64,000 bases of DNA from Symbiodinium sp. CCMP2592 (lineage: Eukaryota; Sar; Dinophyceae; Suessiales; Symbiodiniaceae), in contig CAJNDT010005557.1 of NCBI GenBank assembly GCA_905221615.1, forward strand, positions 543,630-607,629, written 5' to 3'. Each line of letters begins with the position of its first letter. The stretch's first letter is position 1. The notes beneath the pieces were generated by a model. It was given only the letters and a program-made list of their open reading frames with translations, was not told the origin of the DNA and made no database searches. Below are positions 56,172 to 64,000 of the stretch, in pieces. The position numbers and the translations under genes were made by a program.

Positions 56172-56461
56172 AATCCTAGAACACTACTTAGAAGGATAGT
56201 AGTCAGGTTAAGTAGCACATTCGAGCGTAACTATAAGGTACCACAGGGCCGGATATGAATCAAGCCCAAAATCTGAAATCTAGCTTTGCCCGTGACCCTT
56301 CAACCCCGGCCGAGAAACCGAACCCCAAAACCTTATAAGCCTTAAGCCTGATCCTCAAGCACTGCACCCTTGCCCCCAAACTCCCTATACCCTACGCCCG
56401 AAGAACAAATGCAAGCCCTCATGGAACACCTATCAAGGCAGACGCTCTAAAACCGCAATCT

Positions 56462-57160
56462 TCAAAACATGTGGGCGCCCACATCGGACCAGTTGTCCGA
56501 GAGGTACCGTGGGTTCAGGCGTTGAAAGGAGTGTGCATCGGATTGTTCATCTGCGAGTGCATAGGCTTTCACAGCGAGGCCTTCCCGAAGCATGCAAGAG
56601 AGGTCGGTATAAAACGCCCCCAACAGCACCGTTCGGTCTGTGTCCCCGGAGGCGGGGGTGACGGTGCTCCGTTGTCCCGGGGGGTATAGCCATCTCTCGG
56701 CTTCACGCCAGGTCATATGGTCCGGCTTGGTCCAACCTCTTTGTTGGAACGCAGCTTGGACTGCGGATTTATGCTCCTTGTTCCGCATGCGTTGCTCGCC
56801 CCGACCTCCAGGCCAGCGTCCTTGTTTGTCAGCTCGGCCGGGGCTGGGCTGTTGACAGCTGTTGTGGTGCACACTGTAGCGTTTCAAAGTGTGCAGTGTG
56901 TCGCAACACTCGGACCCACACGGTCAAGTATCCGAACGTCATGAACATCAAGAAGTCCAACTGCCGTGCTTCGCAATTCTCCCAGAAAAGGGTGCCTGAC
57001 AGGCAGATCTGGGGAACAGCTTCGCCCAATAGGAAGTCTTGTGTGATCTTGTTGACGGTTCCACCGTCCATGGCAATGCCGATGGGGAGAGTCTCCTGCT
57101 CCGCAGTGACATGTAAGATCATATCCAAAATCCGGAAATGGATAAGTCTATCCTAAACCC
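56462..57160 (-). CDS. Possible coding region, hypothetical
   Basis: Two overlapping minus frames. The upper reads LDMILHVTAEQETLPIGIAM, then DGGTVNKITQDFLLGEAVPQ and on to FMTFGYLT. The lower reads through QQRGWTKPDHMTWREAERWL and ends DNWSDVGAHMF. A short intron or a frameshift near 56890 would join them. Unusually long for this window and GC-rich; could be a retrocopy or a gene fragment. No family recognised. Confidence 0.3.
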
Positions 57161-57839
57161 TCAACCCTAAGCCCTTCGTCTGGAATCTTAACACCACACC
57201 CTTTGAGCAGGTAAGCAACAGAGCAACAACCCCATGCCTTAGAGACCCCGCTTCAGAAAGCAGCAGAAACACAGCAAACACCAACAAAGAATTCTTCTGC
57301 TAGCTTGTGGTTAGGGTTTAGGCTTTCGGGCTTGTAGGGTTTAGGGTTTGAAGGGTTTAAGGTTTAGGGTGTAGGTTTTAGGGCTGTAGGGTTTAGGGCT
57401 TTTCCGTTTATGGGGTCATTGACAAGGAGCACCAAACTTAAAGCCCACCCCCATCCCTTTGAGTTAAGCAGCAGGTGTCACGCAAGACACGATCCTCGGG
57501 TCTCGAGCAATGGGCTGGGTCTGGGTTAGGGTTTAAGGGCGTCGGGCTTACGTGGGTTGACGGTTCGGTAGTTTAAGGCACAGGGGGGGCTGACTTTTTG
57601 TGATTTAGTGGCTATGGTTTTGGGGTTAAGTTGTTAAAGTTTAGGGGTGTAGGGGTATCGAGTTTACTGCTTTGTGCCACAGGACAGTATCATGCCAATG
57701 TATTACTGGCATTCTTGCCGGCTGGACTACTCTGAATTGCTGCAAATTAAATACGGGTGGTTACATGGATCAACGACAGACATGCTGACACATTCCACTA
57801 TTTGTGTAGATTTTCATTTAATACGTGCACCAGTCAGTA

Positions 57840-58145
57840 CACACGCACATTATATACATTCAGATATGTATGTGTGTATGTTTGTATGCGTGTATGTTTG
57901 TATGCATGCATGCATGTGTTTATGCATGTGTGGATGTGCATATGTGTATGTATCTATGTATGTACGCATGTGTACACATATATATATATATATATATACA
58001 CATGTATATACTCGCGCATGTAAATATGATGCTATACCTACGCTTATGTCTGTAAACACTCACACCTCATATGGGTATTGGGCATGAGAAACTACAGGTA
58101 CAGTACCTGTATATGTGCCACATATATATATATATATATACCGGC
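57840..58145. repeat. (GTAT)n/(TA)n tracts
   Basis: GTATG and GCATGCATG words, then TA runs. Confidence 0.9.
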
Positions 58146-58289
58146 ATACACATGCAAGCTCTATTTAGTGCGCGTACATACACAGAGCCATGCAGACCGA
58201 GGTCGGAGCTGGGATTTACGGTCAGGCTACAGTATGGCGAAGGCATGACGGCATGCCGGGATCGGTTTAGGGTGTGGCAGCAACGTTTC

Positions 58290-58405
58290 TTACTTGTCGG
58301 GTATCATGGGGAACTAAAGGTTAACCGTTTTGGTTGTATGGGGATTATATAGGGACTATACTACCCAAAAAAGGTTAAAGGCCAAAGGTTACCTACTCGA
58401 CTACC
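58290..58405. mobile_element. Family I palindrome
   Basis: TACTTGTCGGGTATCATGGG to AAGGTTACCTACTCGACTAC; ends repeat GGCCAAAGG. Confidence 0.82.
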
Positions 58406-58791
58406 AGGGTTTTACATAACTCGTCTCTATGGCATCAGGTATAATGCCAGCGAAGTTTTTCAGAACCTACACCCCGAGAGCAAAACGAACACGCACCCTC
58501 ATTGCTACTCTGTCGCGGGTCGTGGGGTCTTTGTCTTATTACGGGCTCCTGAAGGGGCTCGATAAGGGTACTATAAGAAGGGTAGGGTTCCATTATAGGG
58601 TACCATCAGATTTCAGTATGGTATGCCGGCGCGGCGTGAGTTTGTGGTCGTCGTATTTTTCATTGTTTAACATGAGGGTAACAGGATCGATTATGTGCCT
58701 GAAGGCTACATACTTGGGCCTTCTTATTGGCGTTTCCCTAAGGCAAACTAATACGATGTAGGTGCAAGGACACAGAGCCTTGTCTCCTAGC

Positions 58792-58896
58792 CTACTATTT
58801 GCTTAAGAAACACCCAAAAAATAAAAATAATAATCCCTATATTACCCCCATAAGGAATATTTTTTAATTTTTTGGGGGTTCTTAAGCAAATAGTAG
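58792..58896. mobile_element. Family O palindrome
   Basis: Same arms and centre (ATAATCCCTATATTACCCC) as the copy at 22247. Confidence 0.92.
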
Positions 58897-59303
58897 TAGC
58901 ATAGGCTTGCCATTAGCAGCATATCAAACAGCTACGCCCCAAATCCTACGCCACTGCCTCAAAACCCCAACACCTAAACGCCATGCAGGGGACCAACAAC
59001 GGTTTTGCTGCAGGGACCTGCTGCAACATTGCCAACATTTCTGTTCTTTAGGGCTCCTTGCAGTTATACCAGAATATAAACGAAAAAAACTTCTTACCAT
59101 TTCCTAAACCCTAAACCCCTAAACTCTAAACCCCTAAACATTAGTAATTCTGAGGCCCCTTTCTAAGCCTAGAGGCAGGTCCGCAAAGGCTTTCAGTGCC
59201 GCGGGGCTCGCATCCGTCAGAGTCTCCTGTGAACGTAGGGTTTCTATAGTAGGAACTACCATGATGCTTTGAGGAAGTGTCCCCCAGGACCGTAAATACC
59301 TAG

Positions 59304-59400
59304 CACCCTTGTTGGGCTTTTAAGGTTCTTTTTAAGGGTGTCGTACCACTTTGGGTTTAATAAAACGGGACCCTTATTTAGAGAACTACCCATGTATGCT
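59304..59400. mobile_element. Family R palindrome, diverged, reversed
   Basis: TTCTTTTTAAGGGTGTCGTA and GGGACCCTTATTTAGAGAAC CTACCC-like end. Confidence 0.5.
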
Positions 59401-59462
59401 CCAAGTGTTTCTATAGGCTGCTGTGTATTGGGTGTTGGGCCGGTTTGGGTTACGGTTTTATG

Positions 59463-59613
59463 GGGGCCTTGATTATTGGAATAGGGTTTAGGTGTCCTGA
59501 ATACTCTGATGTAGGGGCCTTAGAAATGTGAATAGGGTTTGGGGATACATTATGCTATACTTGTAATAAGGAACCCCCAAAACCATATTCTAATTATTAA
59601 GGCCCCTACATTA
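59463..59613. mobile_element. Family T palindrome preceded by an extra 5' arm
   Basis: Extra arm GGGGCCTTGATTATTGGAAT AGGGTTTAGG (59463..), then a full palindrome 59509..59613 (GTAGGGGCCTTAGAAATGTG / TAATTATTAAGGCCCCTACA). Confidence 0.82.
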
Positions 59614-59879
59614 ATAACAAGCAGGCCCCCCAAAGAGAAGACAAACAGGCCTTGGGAGGCTCGCTTGGGGCTGAGAGTCTTTAGGTTCTTGGGGCTTATG
59701 CAGGATTTTGAAAAACGTTGGGGTCTAGGGATTTTCCTTCTGAAACCACCTTTGCCGAATTTGGCTACAACGGGCCCAAGAAATTTGTAGCCTACGTGCT
59801 TGCACCTGCAGGACCTACAGCTGCAGCATGCCACTTTCACGACGACAAACAAACCCCAAAAGGACTTAACCCTGACGTC

Positions 59880-60900
59880 CGTGCATGCAAAACCTAAACC
59901 CCTGAACCCGTAAACCCAAGGACTTTGGACTCTGAAGCTCTAAACGCCCATAACCCGAACCCCCACACCCGAACCGGTAGACAGAAACCCCCAGCGCCCA
60001 AACTTACAACCTCCAAAGCTCTACCTAGACCCTGAACTGTAGTAGTTGTCTTGCTTCCCTCGTTCACTTAGTATAAGATCCTAACCGCGAACTAAGCGGA
60101 TCAGAAAAAAGCACACCAAGCTAGGCTCTCTAGGTAAAAACCAACACGGAAAACCCGAAGCCCAACCACCAAACCTAAAATCTTGAACTCTTAACAACCT
60201 CTACAGTTTAGGGAGTGTTCTACGAAGATAAACTTACAAATCATTCCGACCACCAAAGTATAACCTCTAAAGCACTGCGGCCCTAAGAAACCTTGTTATG
60301 AATTATCCTGACCCAAATGTATAATCTCTAAAGCTTGATACCACTGAACATCATCTTAGTAAAAATTCAGACCGCAGTAGCACAAACGCTGAAGCTCTGA
60401 AGCACGCGTCTCACGGATAATCTTCCCTCTAAACCCCCTAAAAACCCTTAAATCCTCAACCCTTCCCCTGAACCCTGCACCACTAAAGCCCTAAGGCATC
60501 TCAAGATCAAAGGTGTCCTGGAGCCTGTCACAGAGCGGCCTGGCGCTGCAAAATAGGGCCGTTGTCGAAGGTCTTGGGATTTTGTTGGAAATCGCAGCTT
60601 TAAGGTTTAAGGTCCAAACAAAAGATTGCCTAGACCCAGCCTTCCTTTTAATTTAAATGCCTTGATATTTGGATAAACATATGAATCCTTACTAAGCCAC
60701 AGGGGTGTAAAGAGCTTCAGTGTTTAGGTTTAGAGCTTAAACCGTAACCCAACACCCTGAAACGTAAGCATTGAGGGGTTAAAGGACTTTAAACACTAAC
60801 AACACCACCTGCCGGTGGGGAAGCTATTCGTCCATCTGGGCCACGCAGACGATCCGAAGCTTCGTGTTCTGGTCATCCAGATCCAATGCAGTCGGGTAGG
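59880..60900. other. Stretch with degenerate CCCTAAA words only
   Basis: No palindrome, ORF or RNA recognised. Confidence 0.4.
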
Positions 60901-60944
60901 CCCTTATATCACGTACTTTGGAGCTCGCCTGCACTAAGCCCCAA

Positions 60945-61400
60945 ACCCTAAACCCCTAAACCCCTAAACCCAAACCCCTAAACCCCTAAACCCTAGAAGC
61001 CCTAAACCCCTAAACCCAAAATCCCCTAAAAGCCCTAAACCCCCAAACCCAACACCCCTAAAAGCCCTAAACCCCTAAACCCAAAACCCCTAAAAGCCCT
61101 AAACCCCTAAACCCAAAACCCCTAAAAGCCCTAAACCCCTAAACCCAACACCCCTGAAAGCCCTAAACGCCTAAACCCAAAACCCCTGAAAGCCCTAAAC
61201 CCCCAAACCCAACACCCGTAAAAGCCCAGCCTTAACCCCTAAACCCAAAACCCCTAAAAGCCCTAAACACCTAAACCCAAAACCCCTAAAAGCCCTAAAC
61301 CCCTAAACCCCAGCACCCCTAAAAGCCCTAAACCCCTATACTAAAGCCTACACCCCTAAACCCCAAAAGACCAAAACCCCTAAACCCCTAAACCCCAAAC
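60945..61400. repeat. Minisatellite, about 11 units of about 31 bp
   Basis: Unit AAAGCCCTAAACCCCTAAAC CCAAAACCCCT, CCCTAAA-derived, opposite orientation to the array at 1807. Confidence 0.92.
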
Positions 61401-61750
61401 CCTTCTATCACGTACTCAGGAGCTCGCAAGATCCTTGAAGACCCGACGTCCAAGCCCCAAAAATCCCCCCTCGGCCTAGAAATGGCTTTTGTAAAGCAGC
61501 TTTTGGAAAAAGCTTTTTTTAATTTGTTTTATAAAAGCAGTGCTTATAAAAGCAAGCCCCCAAAAGAACGACTAAATCCCACACACTTTAGCCCATATAA
61601 GCCCCATCGAAAGACCATGAAGGACCCAAAACTTGAAATTGATATCCCTTTTTCAAAAACTCGAAATCCCCCAAAACGCCTAAATCCCAAACACCCTTCC
61701 TCTTCAACCCGTTGAATTCGAATAGAACCGACCCCTGGTGAGTCCACATG

Positions 61751-61793
61751 TATACCTTAACCCCCTACAAAACCTACCTTTTCAAGGATGTGT
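61751..61793. mobile_element. Family N 5' arm fragment
   Basis: TATACCTTAACCCCCTACAA AACCTACCTTTTCAAGGA-type arm only. Confidence 0.55.
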
Positions 61794-62099
61794 GTCAGAA
61801 ACTCTGAACCCTCAGCATTAGATCCTAAACCCGAAAGCCGCGTAACCCTTAACCCTGAAGCGCTGAAGGTCCTCAAAATCCACTTTGGCCTCGCGGGGCG
61901 CGGGAAGTTTTCCCGGCCGACGAAGAGCTCACCGCCCATGCAGAAGGCGCCATCCTCTTCAGGGTGTAAGGATATAGGGTTCAGGTTTAGGGTGTAGGGC
62001 TCAAGGTGTATAGTATATACAGTGTAAATCATATAGTTGTGGGACATAGTATGATACCATACATCCTCCCCCAACTTCCCGAAGAGACGAACCATCCTT

Positions 62100-63000
62100 G
62101 AATCATATATTGATACGGTTTTACAAGATTTTGTTTTATTCGCCCGGCATCCCTGTGTACAGGTATCTTAATATGGGGTTTTGAGCCTCGTGCAGTCGCA
62201 CTGGATCTTCCTGGCCTCGCAGATATTATGAGCCTTCGTGAAGCTAGGACAGGCATTTCAACATCATGGGTTCATAATTAACTCACTGATCCACAATATC
62301 TAAACGAGTTATCCCGTCATACTGCAGCGGACAATTTAAGCCGGTATCTCACATCTGCAAACCCGGGATTCCTAAACCTCGAAACACCCGTGCGGTCCTC
62401 CCGTCGGAAATGCTTGCTCGATAGCAGTCCGGCTCCGCAAAAGCGCCGTGAAAACGCGCCAAGGTGCCTCTATTTTCTGCGCGAAGTAAAGAAGAGGCCT
62501 TCATCCAATGAAAATTACGGCTTGGGGTATACTTCAGTGCATCTACCCTGAACCCTACACCCTGTCCGTCTACGAATAATTACCGTACTGCTGATGAAAG
62601 CACGATGCTTCAGGAATCGATTCAATGGAAGTTATGAGAAATGCCGCCCAATCCACAGGTTTTGCACGGCTTTAAACGACTCTTTATGGGCTGTTATATA
62701 TATATATATACACATATGTTATAAGGCTGTAGACCTCTGACTAACCATCCCCCTTCTTCTACTAGGATACAAGTAGAGACACTAGCATCATTAGCCTGGC
62801 CACGCAGAAAACAACACCGGTAAAGCATAAGCTCGAGCAAAGTCTATTATGATTCAACGAAACAGACATAATCCAGTTGCAGACTCGTAAGTGAGATTTT
62901 CGAATACCCTCGCCTAGGTCCCAAGTGCAAACGTCCTGAACCTCAAAACTCGGACCTTAAACATAGCTCTTATTCCAACACAGAATACCCTTAAGGCCAA
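62100..63000. other. Stretch without recognisable features
   Basis: Only a short TA run (62693..62712) and a CCCTAAA run just beyond (63030..63065). Confidence 0.4.
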
Positions 63001-63127
63001 TGTACCTCGACCCCTGAAGGGAAACCACACCCTAAACCCTAAACCCTGAACCCTAAACCCTAAACTTGCAGATAAATCAACCCAGGCCTGCCTTGGGGAT
63101 GTCATCAACAACACAAGAAACCTTCCC

Positions 63128-63244
63128 TACTTGGAGGATCATGGGACTTAGTAAGTAAAGTTATAATAAGTACCCTAAATGGAGTTATAAGTATAGTTAC
63201 CTTATTTATAACCCCAGTTAGTAAGTCCCATGATCCTCCAAGTA
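63128..63244. mobile_element. Family A palindrome, full
   Basis: Near-perfect arms, 117 bp; a truncated family-N copy follows at once. Confidence 0.88.
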
Positions 63245-63245
63245 A

Positions 63246-63310
63246 GCCGTACCTGGACCTGAAGAACCTACCTTTTAGGTATAAGAGGGCTCCTTCATGT
63301 GATTTCCTCA
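63246..63310. mobile_element. Family N fragment
   Basis: GGACCTGAAGAACCTACCTT then TTAGGTATAAG, following a family-A copy. Confidence 0.5.
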
Positions 63311-63469
63311 TAATAGCCCTATTGTTTAGTCAGTGGCAGTAAACCTTCAAGCCCAGAACTCTGAAGCCATAAATGCTACACCTGAGCCAATACGCCGTGA
63401 ACAAAGCACCAGTCAACTCTCTTCGTCAATCACCGGGCCCACAAATGTTGAAACTGTACAAAATAGACC

Positions 63470-63510
63470 ATATATATACATACATACATATATATATATA
63501 TATAGATATA
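63470..63510. repeat. (TA)n microsatellite
   Basis: Short TA/CATA run. Confidence 0.9.
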
Positions 63511-63740
63511 AGGTCAAGAAAGCTTAAAGTTCTGCCTGGCTATCTAAGTCAAGGCGCTTCATCATGTCATGAAGCATCTCTGAGTTGTTGCGGCCGGTGA
63601 AAAGGAACACACCGGAGGCAAGTTCAAAGACAGTGCACCCAGCACCCCAAACCTGAGGCTTTGGCTAAAGGATGTGGGGTTGAAACGGTTTCATCAGGTT
63701 GTGTTTAGGGTCTGGGGGTCGGGGGTTTAGGGTTGAGGAC

Positions 63741-63854
63741 TACTAGGAGGATCATGGGACTTAGTAAGTAAGGTTATAAGTACCCTAACTGGAGTTATAA
63801 GTATAGTTACATTATTTATAACCCCAGTTAGTAAGTCCCATGATCCTCCAAGTA
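63741..63854. mobile_element. Family A palindrome, full
   Basis: Near-identical to the copy 500 bp upstream, 114 bp. Confidence 0.88.
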
Positions 63855-64000
63855 ATTTGCAACTTGTTTTAGTCTTTGGGGGCTGGGAGGCGCCAGAGTC
63901 AAAGCCAGGGGTTCAAGTTTAGTGCGCTTTACCCTGAGGCTTAGCATATTAGTTCACCTTATTAGTAATTGGACAAAGGTTTGCGGGGGTATGTTACAGT

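Noticed and set aside
1807-61400. CRISPR array
   Set aside because: The 31-bp repeats are contiguous variants with no unique spacers, and the genome is eukaryotic.

Overview
ORGANISM. The window reads as nuclear DNA of a dinoflagellate, most likely a symbiodiniacean-like or related species (inference, no database search). The evidence is degenerate TTTAGGG/CCCTAAA telomere-type repeats throughout, every recognisable exon on one strand, introns with GC or GA donors as well as GT, and a G after nearly every AG acceptor. Spurious ORFs rich in LNPKP- and GLGFRV-type peptides also resemble, from memory, junk translations in such genomes. Nothing looks bacterial, viral or organellar.

MAIN GENE. 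The minus strand of 3365..31512 carries one gene cut into 22 small exons (20 to 88 nt) by 21 introns of about 0.5 to 2.7 kb. I assembled it by reading short GC-rich coding islands and joining them by splice phase. The joined CDS is 1191 nt (396 aa plus stop) and stays in frame throughout. It encodes a thiolase-superfamily protein of the SCP2-thiolase / thiolase-like (TLP) type, with landmarks such as [55 protein letters not shown] and [15 protein letters not shown]. Both usual thiolase catalytic cysteines appear to be missing. About 96% of the gene is intron.

UPSTREAM (34-57 kb). More coding-like islands lie on the minus strand with the same AG|G acceptors and GC/GT donors, so one or more further genes probably precede the first in the same direction. 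I cannot name them; one island resembles the start of a medium-chain dehydrogenase/reductase. 57-64 kb holds repeats and one possible ORF region (56462..57160).

REPEAT LANDSCAPE. Introns and spacers are packed with short palindromic (fold-back) elements of about 90-130 bp. There are more than 25 sequence families (named here A to Z, AA, BB, CC), most with two or more copies, many flanked by 10-23 bp direct repeats. Two family-B copies 17 kb apart are identical over 111 bp. A second mobile unit, the 'module' (CCCTAAA repeats joined to TATAGATCCCTTTAAAGGAACCC-like sequence), repeatedly sits at the edge of a palindrome with the adjoining arm duplicated on its far side, in one case as a perfect 37-bp copy. 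Some duplications abut or overlap exon ends, linking these elements to intron growth. Long microsatellites (TA, TAG, TAC, CACATA, GTAT) and TTTAGGG-derived minisatellites fill much of the rest. I found no convincing tRNA, rRNA, CRISPR array, IS element or autonomous transposase.
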